A DNA stretch of 60,444 nucleotides from Verrucomicrobiales bacterium (GTDB lineage: Bacteria; Verrucomicrobiota; Verrucomicrobiia; Verrucomicrobiales; DEV007), in NCBI GenBank assembly GCA_029213195.1, contig JARGNI010000034.1, positions 1 to 60,444 of the forward strand, read 5' to 3'. The notes under the pieces are model-generated. The model was not told where the DNA came from and did not search any database. It was given only the letters and a program-made list of their open reading frames with translations. Below, piece after piece: positions 52,896-60,444 of this stretch (position 1 is its first letter; each line of letters starts with the position of its first letter). The position numbers were made by a program, and so were the translations under genes.

Positions 52896-53627
52896 CTACT
52901 GGGGCAGAATCCCATCTGCAGGAAATTCGGGTTTCATGAGGGAGGCCTCGATATCCGGTCGGGTCACGGAAACGCGATCGATCCCGGACTCATCGCGGAG
53001 CCATTCCTCGGGAATTTCTTTCCAGATTTTTTCCAGATTGTAGATCGCGGATTCGAACTTGGTGCGAAACTTCTCGTAAAATTTTCGCTCGATGAAGGGA
53101 CGCACATCCCGAAAGGCATGCTCTCGCTTGAACTCGACCTCATCGAAATCCGGATCGAGGCATCGATCGTGATCGATCAGGAAGACCTTCTGCAAGGTCG
53201 GGTCCCAGAGAAGATTGGGATCCCCCCCGAGGATACCGAGCGAGCGATCCGAATTTCTCGCCCACCAGTCGAAGCAGAGACACCGCATTTTCGTCTCGTC
53301 GTCGACCTGGGTGAGATGAGAGGTTCGCAGTTCATCCGCGAAAGGGAGGCGCTGGGAGCCAAAAGAGATTCCGGGAACGAATTCCTCGGAACGCTCGACG
53401 AGAGCGTAGCGGGTCAGCACCTCGGGAACCTCCACCAACTCGAAAGGGGCCGTTGAGAGTCCGCACTCTTCGGCAAGTCGACTGAAGACATACTCGATGA
53501 CGAGCTGGTCCGCGGAGATGTTCTCCCGCTTGAGAAAATAGAAATTCCCGTCGTCTCCCTCGCAGAAAAAGGGGCGGCTGATCCCCTTCTCGGCACGTTC
53601 ACAGATACTGACGATGGTCACGGACAT
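52896..53627 (-). CDS. HipA-like kinase domain protein
   Basis: A 243-residue kinase-like protein. The N-terminal lobe has GISRPFFCEGDDGNFYFLKRENIS, with a lysine in the expected position for ATP, and the C-terminal part has the catalytic pattern CLCFDWWARNSDRSLGILGG, where Asp and Asn of D-x-x-x-x-N are in place, then KVFLIDHDRCL, the metal-binding Asp. This matches HipA-like domains that lack the N-terminal regulator part of HipA. HipA phosphorylates a tRNA synthetase in E. coli. The start at 53627 (MSVTIVSICERA) was chosen over an upstream ATG. Coupled with DUF3037 nine bases downstream. Confidence 0.75.
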   Translation of the reverse strand: MSVTIVSICERAEKGISRPFFCEGDDGNFYFLKRENISADQLVIEYVFSRLAEECGLSTAPFELVEVPEVLTRYALVERSEEFVPGISFGSQRLPFADELRTSHLTQVDDETKMRCLCFDWWARNSDRSLGILGGDPNLLWDPTLQKVFLIDHDRCLDPDFDEVEFKREHAFRDVRPFIERKFYEKFRTKFESAIYNLEKIWKEIPEEWLRDESGIDRVSVTRPDIEASLMKPEFPADGILPQ

Positions 53628-53775
53628 TGCGCTTGGTCGATGGCAGCTGGGCAGGCATCTTGATCGTTTCTGTATCAGCGCCAAGAGACGGTGTCAAAAG
53701 GATTACCTTCCCACAGACTCATCCCGATGTTGCATCGGGACATATTTCCGGGATCGTTCAGCGTATCCTACTGCA

Positions 53776-54996
53776 ATGTCGTCCTTCGATCCTGAACTCT
53801 ATCGCGCTGATTTCCCGATTCTCTCCCGAGAAATCGACGGCAAACCGTTGACCTATCTCGACAACGGAGCGACTTCGCAAAAGCCCCAATGCGTCATCGA
53901 TGCGACCTCGCGCTTCTATGCGAACGAGAATGCCAATATCCATCGAGGCGTTCATTACCTGAGCCGGACCGCCACGGAGCATTACGAAGCCGCGCGAACA
54001 TCCATCAAGTCTGCCCTGCGCACTCCCGAAACCCACGAACTGATTTTTGTTCGCGGAGCCACCGAGGGCATCAACTTGATCACGAACGGCCTGGCAGAGG
54101 AGCTCTCAGCCGGAGACGAGATCGTCCTGACGATCATGGAGCATCATGCCAACATCGTGCCTTGGCAGATTCTCGCCCAGAAGCTGGACCTGAAGCTGCA
54201 CTTCATTGGTCTCACCGAAGAGGGTGCTCTCGACCTCGACGCATGGAAGGCCGCCTTCAATGAGCGGACTCGCGTCGCCAGCTTCACGCACATTTCCAAT
54301 GTCCTCGGGACGATCAATCCGGTCGCCGAAATGGTCGCTTTTGCCCGTTCGAAAGGGGCCACAACCGTGGTCGATGGAGCCCAGGCCCTCCCTCACGGCC
54401 CCGTCGACCTGTCGTCATTCGAACCGGATTTCTACGTTTTCTCCGGCCACAAGGTCTTCGGCCCGGATGGCATCGGAGTCCTGGTGGGCAATCGGGATCG
54501 CCTCAATGGATTCGTCCCCTACCAGAGCGGAGGAGACATGATCGATCGCGTCGCCGTGAGCGGAACCACTTTCCGAGAAGTTCCCGAGCGATTCGAGGCC
54601 GGGACCCCGAATATCTCGGGCGCGATTGCTCTTGCGGAAGCGTTTGCCTACATGGAGAAGATTGACTGGAAGGCTGCCGCAATCCACGAACGGAGTCTTG
54701 CCGAGCATGCCGTCGAAGAATTGAAGAAACTCGGGGATATCCAGGTCTTTGGCACCACGCCGGACAAGACGGCGATCGTTTCCTTTCTCTATGATGTCGC
54801 GCATCCCCACGATGTCAGCACCATTCTCGACACCGAGGGAGTAGCCGTCCGCGACGGCCATCACTGCGCGCAACCCCTCATGGACTATCTCAAAGTGCCC
54901 GCAACGGTCCGCGCCTCCTTCGCCTTCTACAACACGCACGCCGATGTCGAAGCCTTCGCGAAGGGAATGCAGAAGGTGCAGCGATTTTTCGGGTAA
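53776..54996 (+). CDS. sufS: Cysteine desulfurase SufS
   Basis: SufS extracts sulfur from cysteine for iron-sulfur cluster assembly. The 406-residue PLP enzyme has FPILSREIDGKPLTYLDNGATSQKP, the Schiff-base lysine K226 in FSGHKVFGP, and the nucleophile C364 in VRDGHHCAQPL, typical of the group II (SufS) type. The start at 53776 gives MSSFDPELYRADFPIL. No SufBCD or SufE gene is adjacent, so it may be an isolated copy or supply sulfur to a different acceptor. It is divergent from the HipA-like kinase gene. Confidence 0.95.
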   Translation: MSSFDPELYRADFPILSREIDGKPLTYLDNGATSQKPQCVIDATSRFYANENANIHRGVHYLSRTATEHYEAARTSIKSALRTPETHELIFVRGATEGINLITNGLAEELSAGDEIVLTIMEHHANIVPWQILAQKLDLKLHFIGLTEEGALDLDAWKAAFNERTRVASFTHISNVLGTINPVAEMVAFARSKGATTVVDGAQALPHGPVDLSSFEPDFYVFSGHKVFGPDGIGVLVGNRDRLNGFVPYQSGGDMIDRVAVSGTTFREVPERFEAGTPNISGAIALAEAFAYMEKIDWKAAAIHERSLAEHAVEELKKLGDIQVFGTTPDKTAIVSFLYDVAHPHDVSTILDTEGVAVRDGHHCAQPLMDYLKVPATVRASFAFYNTHADVEAFAKGMQKVQRFFG

Positions 54997-54997
54997 G

Positions 54998-55076
54998 CGA
55001 AGCAATGGTCGAATCACTTGCTTTCGTTCTGCCATATGGCTAGGTAGCCCGCTGACCCGAAAAATTCGTCGGTCAG
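54998..55076 (+). other. Hairpins between sufS and ilvE
   Basis: Two structures lie in the 101-base gap: an imperfect CGAAGCAA/TTGCTTTCG stem just after the sufS stop, and CTGACC/GGTCAG (55052-55076) about 20 nt before the ilvE start. One may end sufS transcription. The second is not followed by a T run within five bases, so I do not call it a terminator. Confidence 0.35.
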
Positions 55077-55097
55077 ACTTGTGTCCATTTTTTCCCT

Positions 55098-55982
55098 ATG
55101 AGTGACAAGCCCCTCCAGATCCTAATCGATGGTGAGTTTTTCTCCGAGACCGACGCCAAGATTTCCGTTTTCGATCACGGATTGCTCTATGGCGACGGAG
55201 TCTTCGAGGGGATTCGATTCTACAACGACCGCGTATTCCGCCTCGACGAACACACCGCTCGCATCTTCGATTCCGCCAAGGCAATCCACCTGGAAATCCC
55301 GGCAACACCCGAGGAGATCAACGAAATGGTCACTCGCACGATTCGCGAGAATGACCTTCATGATGGCTATGTCCGGCTCATCATCACCCGCGGTGTCGGA
55401 GGACTCGGACTCAGCCCCTATCGCTGCGAGAAGGCCTCCATCATCGTGATCGCCTCGACGATCTCTCTCTATCCCGAGGAAAAATACGAGAAAGGACTCA
55501 TCCTCGCAACCTGTGCAACCCGTCGTCCGACGCATGACTCCCTTTCTCCCGCCGTGAAGTCCCTGAACTATCTCAGCAACGTGATGGCCAAGGTGGAAGC
55601 CATCCAGGCAGGAGCCGAGGAAGGTGTAATGCTGAATACGGAAGGGTATGTCGCCGAATGCACCGGGGACAATATCTTCGTGGTGAAAGATGGGATCATC
55701 TACACCCCGACCGTTTCGTCCGGTTCCCTCTACGGCATCACTCGCAAGGTCGTCATCGAACTGGCTCGCGAGGCACGCTACGATCTCCGGGAAGTCATGA
55801 TGAGTCGCTACGATCTCTACACCGCCGATGAGCTTTTTCTCACCGGGACCGCCGCTGAAGTCGTGCCGGTGGCAGAATACGATCAGCGGGTCATTGGGAA
55901 CGGAGAGCCAGGCCCCGTGACTCGGGAGCTGATCACCGCCTTCCGGAATCTCGTAGAAACCTCCGGGACCCCGATTTACTAA
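55098..55982 (+). CDS. ilvE: Branched-chain amino acid aminotransferase
   Basis: A fold type IV PLP transaminase of 294 residues, last step of isoleucine, leucine and valine synthesis. Conserved parts: DHGLLYGDGVFEGIRFY, RLIITRGVGGLGL, the Schiff-base lysine in PAVKSLNYLSNVMAKVEA, EGYVAECTGDNIFVV, and GTAAEVVPVAEYDQRVIG. The C-terminal aromatic end is normal. D-amino acid transaminase is the nearest alternative, but the YxxR-type loop and length favour IlvE. It has its own gap upstream and no Shine-Dalgarno. Confidence 0.9.
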   Translation: MSDKPLQILIDGEFFSETDAKISVFDHGLLYGDGVFEGIRFYNDRVFRLDEHTARIFDSAKAIHLEIPATPEEINEMVTRTIRENDLHDGYVRLIITRGVGGLGLSPYRCEKASIIVIASTISLYPEEKYEKGLILATCATRRPTHDSLSPAVKSLNYLSNVMAKVEAIQAGAEEGVMLNTEGYVAECTGDNIFVVKDGIIYTPTVSSGSLYGITRKVVIELAREARYDLREVMMSRYDLYTADELFLTGTAAEVVPVAEYDQRVIGNGEPGPVTRELITAFRNLVETSGTPIY

Positions 55983-56068
55983 TCGGTGAACCTGTCGTAA
56001 GCTACTCTGAGCAGATCACGTCGAATTGATGCCTCACTTTATTTTTCGACGGCTCACTTAGAATTTCC

Positions 56069-56614
56069 ATGAATTGCGACGTTTGCCAGAGCGAGACAGC
56101 CAGCATCTTCTTCAGCCAGGTGGTCGATGGAAAGCTGCAGAAGGTCAATCTGTGCAAGGCGTGCGCCGACGACAAGGGAGTTACGGATCCAACCGGGTTC
56201 GCCCTCGCGGATATGCTGGAAGGGATGGGCGAAGAAACGCAGACGGAGACGGCAGTGGAAACCGACGAACTGACCTGTCCGAGCTGTGGCTTCTCCCAGA
56301 CGGATTTCAAGAAAACGGGACGGTTCGGCTGTGCCGACTGCTATCATGTCTTCGACGAGGGACTCGACAGTCTTCTCGAAGCCATGCACAAGCACACCGA
56401 ACACGTCGGGAAAGTGCCCTCCACCTTTCCGGACCTCCCCGAAGCAGAACTCCCCGTCGGCCCCGATGAGCCGGTGATGGAAGCAAGTCCGGCGGATAAA
56501 TTGAGCGATTTAAAGGATGCTCTGTCTAAATCCGTAGAAGATGAGGATTACGAGGAGGCTGCGCGTCTCCGCGATGAAATCTCACAACTGGAGTCTCAAT
56601 TGGGAGATTCCTAA
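56069..56614 (+). CDS. mcsA: McsA, activator of protein arginine kinase
   Basis: McsA is the zinc protein that activates McsB. The 181-residue protein has paired CxxC motifs (MNCDVC, LCKAC; LTCPSCG, GCADC) forming two zinc fingers, and a C-terminal UVR motif (DYEEAARLRDEISQLE). The ATG at 56069 is the only reasonable start. It precedes mcsB by 57 nt, making the first gene of mcsA-mcsB-clpC. Unlike Bacillus there is no ctsR gene upstream. Confidence 0.95.
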   Translation: MNCDVCQSETASIFFSQVVDGKLQKVNLCKACADDKGVTDPTGFALADMLEGMGEETQTETAVETDELTCPSCGFSQTDFKKTGRFGCADCYHVFDEGLDSLLEAMHKHTEHVGKVPSTFPDLPEAELPVGPDEPVMEASPADKLSDLKDALSKSVEDEDYEEAARLRDEISQLESQLGDS

Positions 56615-56671
56615 ACGAAACCTTTCGAGAATGGCATTGCTGATGCTCTTCTCTTTCCTAGAATCAAGACC

Positions 56672-57778
56672 GTGTCGATGCGTTTTTCTACCCTCCTGAA
56701 AAAGCCCGCCGAGTGGATGAGAACACCCGGGCCGGAGAGTGATATTGTGATCACAAGCCGGGTTCGACTGGCTCGAAATCTCGTGGGCCACCCCTTCCCC
56801 GGATGGGCTCGCAAAGAGGATCGTGCTGTCGTCATGGGCGAGATCCGCCCCGCCCTCGAAGATCTGAGTGAAATGCGCGATTCCTTTTCGGAGGAAATGA
56901 CCAAGCTCTCTGCGATCGAAAAGCAGGTGCTGGTGGAGCGTCACCTCATCAGTCGAGAGCACGCCGCCAAGGGATCGGGTTGCGGCACGGTGATGAATCG
57001 CAAGCAGACCATCAGCGTGATGGTCAATGAGGAAGATCACCTGAGAATGCAAGCGATCCGACCTGGGTTGCAGCTGATTTCGGCCTTCCGGTCGCTCGAT
57101 CAGATCGACACCACCCTCGAAGACAACCTTCCTTATGCTTTCGATCACCAGTATGGCTACCTGACCGCGTGCCCCACCAACCTGGGCACTGGAATGCGGG
57201 CTTCCGCCATGCTGCACCTCCCTGGTCTCGTTTTGAGTGAGCAGATCAATCAAACAATCCAGGGAGCGAACAAGATTGGACTCGCTGTCCGTGGTCTTTA
57301 CGGAGAAGGCACCGAGGCTCTGGCCAATCTCTTCCAGATTTCGAATCAGAATACTCTCGGCACCGCCGAAGAAGAGATCATCGAGCATCTCAGCAAAGTG
57401 ATCTCGCAACTGATCGAGAATGAGAAAAACGCGAGGATGAAAATCCTCGAAGACAAACCGACGATGATGCAGGATCAGATCGGGCGGGCCTACGCCGTGC
57501 TCCAGTATGCTCACATCATCACTTCCAAAGAGGCACTGAATTATCTCTCGATGATTCGCCTCGGATGTGACCTCGGTTTCATCCCGGAAGAAGAGCGAGA
57601 AACGATCAATGTGTTGCTCACAGAGATCCAACCCGCTCATCTGCAAATTTCCGCCAAACGTAAATTAACCCCAGAGGAACGCGATATTTTGCGTGCCGAG
57701 ATCATTCGCAACAGCTTAAATGGGCTGACGCCACCCGATTTTACCACTATACTTTCAGAAAGGGACGACGATGAATAA
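56672..57778 (+). CDS. mcsB: Protein arginine kinase McsB
   Basis: McsB phosphorylates arginine residues, marking proteins for ClpCP degradation. The 368-residue protein has the guanidino-kinase fold: ITSRVRLARNLVGHPF, GTGMRASAMLHLPGL, and the conserved Glu of EDHLRMQ, plus the C-terminal pArg-sensing domain. The start is GTG at 56672, with an ATG six bases later as alternative (MSMRFSTLLKKP). It overlaps clpC by eight bases, which couples them. This pair, well studied in Firmicutes, is also present in some PVC bacteria. Confidence 0.95.
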   Translation: MSMRFSTLLKKPAEWMRTPGPESDIVITSRVRLARNLVGHPFPGWARKEDRAVVMGEIRPALEDLSEMRDSFSEEMTKLSAIEKQVLVERHLISREHAAKGSGCGTVMNRKQTISVMVNEEDHLRMQAIRPGLQLISAFRSLDQIDTTLEDNLPYAFDHQYGYLTACPTNLGTGMRASAMLHLPGLVLSEQINQTIQGANKIGLAVRGLYGEGTEALANLFQISNQNTLGTAEEEIIEHLSKVISQLIENEKNARMKILEDKPTMMQDQIGRAYAVLQYAHIITSKEALNYLSMIRLGCDLGFIPEEERETINVLLTEIQPAHLQISAKRKLTPEERDILRAEIIRNSLNGLTPPDFTTILSERDDDE

Positions 57779-60290
57779 CTTTACCCCCCGCGCTCAACAA
57801 GTTCTCGCACTGGCCCGAAAGGAGGCAGATCGCTTCAACCACAACTATGTGGGCACAGAGCATCTCCTCCTCGGACTCATCAAACTCGGACAAGGAGTTG
57901 CGGTCAATGTGCTTCAAAAAATGAATCTCGACCTGGAGACGGTTCGTCTCGAGGTCGAAAAACAGGTCGGTAATGGACCCGAGACCAAGATGGTCGGGAA
58001 CATCCCCTACACTCCTCGAGTCAAGAAGGTGCTCGCCCTGGCGGGGAAAGAGGCCAAGGCCTTGAACCACAGCTATGTAGGCACCGAGCACATTCTCCTC
58101 GGTCTTCTTCGCGAAGGCGATGGAGTGGCCGCTCGTGTTCTCAAGAACCTCGATGTCGATATCGAGCGGACTCGCAACGAGATCCTGCGCGAACTCGACC
58201 CCAACTTCGCAGGTAACAACCTGGAAGGCGAAGAGGAAGCCGAATTCGAAGAAATGGGCGGTGGTGGCCGGAAAGAAGGCAAGACACCTGCCCTCAAGGC
58301 TTTCGGTCGCGATCTGACTGAGCTGGCTCAAAACGCGGAGCTTGATCCGGTCATCGGGCGAAGCAGCGAAATCGAGCGGGTGATCCAGATCCTCTGCCGA
58401 CGCACCAAGAACAACCCGGTTCTCATCGGAGAAGCTGGTGTTGGAAAGACCGCGATCGCCGAAGGTTTGGCCCAGGAGATCTCTTCCGGGAATGTTCCTG
58501 AGCTGCTTCGCGAGAAGAAGGTCGTAACTCTCGACCTCGCTCTCATGGTCGCCGGCACCAAGTATCGCGGTCAATTCGAAGAGCGGATCAAGGCGGTCAT
58601 GGACGAGATCAAGCGTTCCAAGAATGTCATTCTCTTCATCGACGAGTTGCACACCATCGTGGGTGCCGGTTCTGCGGAAGGAGCGATGGACGCCTCCAAT
58701 ATCATCAAGCCGGCACTCAGCCGTGGCGAACTCCAGTGTATCGGAGCCACGACGATGAACGAGTATCGCAAGTTCATCGAAAAAGATGCCGCGCTCGAGC
58801 GACGTTTCCAGCAGGTCAAAGTCGAGGAGCCGAGCATCGAAGACGCCATCCTCATTCTCCAGGGACTTCGCTCCAAGTATGAAGCCCACCACAAAGCCGA
58901 CTTCACGCACGATGCGATCGAAGCCTGTGTCCGGCTCTCGGCTCGATACCTCACCGGACGCTTCCTTCCTGACAAGGCCATCGATATTCTCGACGAGGCT
59001 GGCGCGCGTGCCCGCATCACTTCGATGACCCGCCCTCCCGAAATCAAGGAGCTCGAGGTCGAAATCGAAGAGATCGTCGCTGAGAAAGAAGCGGCGATCA
59101 AGGATCAGGACTTCGAGAACGCCGCCGCACTGCGCGACAAGGAGAAGAACAAGCGCCAGGAAATGGAGGACATCCTCGAGGAATGGCGCGAGAAGAATGA
59201 AGAAAAGATCGTCACCATCGACGAGGAAGACATCATGAGTGTTGTCGCCAAGTGGACCGGTGTTCCCCTCCAGCGAATGGAGGAGAAGGAAGCCGAGAAA
59301 CTCCTCAAGATGGAGGAAGAACTCAAGTCCCGCGTCATCGGACAGGACGAAGCCGTCACCGCCATTTCGAAAGCCCTCCGCCGGAGCCGTGCCGATCTCA
59401 AAGATCCCCGCCGTCCGATCGGATCCTTCGTATTTCTCGGACCGACCGGTGTGGGTAAAACTTACCTCGCTCGCAATCTTGCCGAATTCATGTTCGGCGA
59501 TCCCGAGGCTCTCATCCAGATCGACATGTCGGAGTACATGGAGAAATTCACGAGCAGCCGACTGATCGGTTCGCCTCCTGGATACGTCGGATACGAAGAA
59601 GGTGGCCAGCTTTCCGAAGCCGTCCGTCGTCGCCCTTACTCCGTCGTTCTCTTCGACGAGATCGAGAAAGCACACCCCGATGTCATGAACCTCCTTCTCC
59701 AAGTCCTGGAAGAGGGAATGATCACCGACAGCCTCGGGCGCAAGATCGATTTCCGGAACACCATCATCATCCTGACTTCGAATGTCGGTGCCGATGTCAT
59801 CAAGCGCCAGGTTACCGTCGGCTTCGGATCGATGGGGGGTGGCGATGAGAACTACGACAACATGCGGGACAAGATCCTCGAAAAGGCCAAGGATGCCTTC
59901 AAGCCTGAGTTTCTCAACCGCCTCGACGAGAAGATCGTCTTCCACGTGCTCGACCGTGAAGATCTGATCAAGATCGTAGAGCTCGAGATCAATACCGTTC
60001 TCAAGCGTCTCGAGGAGAAACAGATCACGCTCAAGCTCGACAAGAAGGCCAAGGAATTCCTCATCGAAGAAGGCTACGATCCGAACTACGGGGCACGCCC
60101 CATGCGCCGGACGGTCGAACGTCATATCGAAGATCCTCTCGCCGAGCACCTTCTCCGGGGAGATGTCACGGGAGGACAACTCGTCAAAGTTACCCACAAG
60201 AAGAATGAGAAGTTTCTCACCTTCAAAGCGGAAGACATCGACGACGGCGACAAGGATCCCGTAGAGCCGGTCAGCTCAGCTGAAGGCTGA
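57771..60290 (+). CDS. clpC: ClpC ATPase (Hsp100)
   Basis: ClpC unfolds substrates for ClpP. The 839-residue protein has the N-terminal Clp repeats ([16 protein letters not shown] and [18 protein letters not shown]), two AAA+ modules with Walker A GEAGVGKT (220-227) and GPTGVGKT (557-564), a middle domain with a UVR-like helix pair ([15 protein letters not shown]), which is the ClpC signature (ClpB has a longer middle), and the C-terminal D2 small domain. The UVR-like motif and linkage to mcsA-mcsB support ClpC instead of ClpA. A strong terminator follows. Confidence 0.98.
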   Translation: MNNFTPRAQQVLALARKEADRFNHNYVGTEHLLLGLIKLGQGVAVNVLQKMNLDLETVRLEVEKQVGNGPETKMVGNIPYTPRVKKVLALAGKEAKALNHSYVGTEHILLGLLREGDGVAARVLKNLDVDIERTRNEILRELDPNFAGNNLEGEEEAEFEEMGGGGRKEGKTPALKAFGRDLTELAQNAELDPVIGRSSEIERVIQILCRRTKNNPVLIGEAGVGKTAIAEGLAQEISSGNVPELLREKKVVTLDLALMVAGTKYRGQFEERIKAVMDEIKRSKNVILFIDELHTIVGAGSAEGAMDASNIIKPALSRGELQCIGATTMNEYRKFIEKDAALERRFQQVKVEEPSIEDAILILQGLRSKYEAHHKADFTHDAIEACVRLSARYLTGRFLPDKAIDILDEAGARARITSMTRPPEIKELEVEIEEIVAEKEAAIKDQDFENAAALRDKEKNKRQEMEDILEEWREKNEEKIVTIDEEDIMSVVAKWTGVPLQRMEEKEAEKLLKMEEELKSRVIGQDEAVTAISKALRRSRADLKDPRRPIGSFVFLGPTGVGKTYLARNLAEFMFGDPEALIQIDMSEYMEKFTSSRLIGSPPGYVGYEEGGQLSEAVRRRPYSVVLFDEIEKAHPDVMNLLLQVLEEGMITDSLGRKIDFRNTIIILTSNVGADVIKRQVTVGFGSMGGGDENYDNMRDKILEKAKDAFKPEFLNRLDEKIVFHVLDREDLIKIVELEINTVLKRLEEKQITLKLDKKAKEFLIEEGYDPNYGARPMRRTVERHIEDPLAEHLLRGDVTGGQLVKVTHKKNEKFLTFKAEDIDDGDKDPVEPVSSAEG

Positions 60291-60313
60291 ATCGCGAAAA
60301 CAGCAACTTATCG

Positions 60314-60347
60314 AAAAACCGAAGCCGGCAACGGCTTCGGTTTTTTT
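60314..60347 (+). terminator. Intrinsic terminator of the mcsA-mcsB-clpC operon
   Basis: A perfect 12-bp stem (arms AAACCGAAGCCG and CGGCTTCGGTTT, 60316-60327 and 60332-60343) closed by a GCAA tetraloop and followed by seven T residues, 25 nt after the clpC stop. This is a textbook Rho-independent terminator. Confidence 0.92.
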
Positions 60348-60357
60348 GTGTGAATTT

Positions 60358-60444
60358 TCACCCGATGACCCGATGACCCGATGACCCGATGACCCGTGAC
60401 CCGTGACCCGTGACCCGTGACCCGTGACCCGTGACCCGTGACCC
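60358..60444. repeat. Tandem repeat of 8-bp then 7-bp units at the window edge
   Basis: After CCC at 60361 there are four copies of GATGACCC, followed by seven copies of GTGACCC reaching the end of the window. The 7-bp unit is the 8-bp unit minus two bases with one replaced (GTGA versus GATGA). The array continues past 60444, so its length is unknown. Such short arrays usually change copy number by slippage. Confidence 0.9.

Noticed and set aside
55983-56068. A CIRCE or CtsR operator before mcsA
   Set aside because: No TTAGCACTC/GAGTGCTAA inverted repeat and no tandem heptamers of the CtsR type are present.
57747-60197. An 816-residue open frame on the minus strand opposite clpC
   Set aside because: It is a mirror of the high-GC codon use of clpC, has no recognisable domain, and clpC is a certain gene. 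Similar antisense frames lie opposite metH (31422-33812), the PEPCK-like gene (4227-5864 and 5949-7547), prlC (13130-14659) and the TonB receptor (29559-31106).
60358-60444. A CRISPR array
   Set aside because: The units are 7-8 bp with no spacers, so this is a simple tandem repeat.

Overview
The window looks like a chromosomal segment of a Verrucomicrobiota bacterium, probably of the Opitutia (Puniceicoccales-like) group. This is inferred from gene content: an order tRNA-Thr, tuf, tRNA-Trp and a kdsB-pyrG pair that I recall from other PVC bacteria such as chlamydiae, a long GreA with an N-terminal extension, an exosortase-associated TIGR04073-type protein, an H-X9-DG pseudopilin, a CE15 glucuronoyl esterase, a DUF6580 membrane protein and a sulfatase relic. 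There are no rRNA genes, prophage or CRISPR array; most of it is housekeeping and metabolic DNA on both strands.

Layout. 1-2.7 kb: tRNA-Trp, tuf, tRNA-Thr (minus strand) and ymdB. 2.7-9.6 kb: a secreted amidase, a 1162-aa protein that I read as a pyrophosphate-dependent PEP carboxykinase, a membrane protein, queD and thrH. 9.7-16.9 kb: kdsB-pyrG, prlC with a zinc-ribbon protein, a DUF6580 protein, thioredoxin and a Pro/Ala-rich tail-anchored protein. 17-26.6 kb: an M20 hydrolase, a TIGR04073-type protein, greA, a broken sulfatase gene, lipoprotein-creB-creC, hsp33 overlapping an RNase III-like gene, a cyclic-nucleotide-binding protein, a GYF-domain protein and a YbgC thioesterase. 26.7-29 kb: a large secreted protein and two coupled small genes. 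29.4-35.2 kb: a BtuB-like TonB receptor and cobalamin-dependent metH. 35.3-39.6 kb: cysS-hemB-L,D-transpeptidase-ahbC, suggesting haem made through siroheme. 39.8-44.8 kb: an operon of an FHA/coiled-coil/GrpE-like protein, a lid-less Hsp70 and a 97-aa protein. 44.9-48.6 kb: DoxX, AcpH, CE15 esterase, pseudopilin and a secreted protein. 48.7-51.3 kb: two cystathionine-type PLP enzymes. 51.4-53.6 kb: a conserved small protein, DUF3037 and a HipA-like kinase. 53.8-60.3 kb: sufS, ilvE and mcsA-mcsB-clpC with a terminator, followed by a 7-8 bp tandem repeat running off the window.

The two most promising signals are (i) an identical inverted repeat with identical spacing just upstream of metH and of the metB-like operon, 20 kb apart and in the sense orientation of both genes, which looks like an undescribed methionine-regulon RNA or operator; and (ii) the FHA-GrpE/Hsp70 operon, which looks like a dedicated, phosphorylation-responsive chaperone system. 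A third, genome-wide property is that Shine-Dalgarno sequences are rare here and several genes have a -10 box only 7-8 nt before the start codon, which points to leaderless transcripts.
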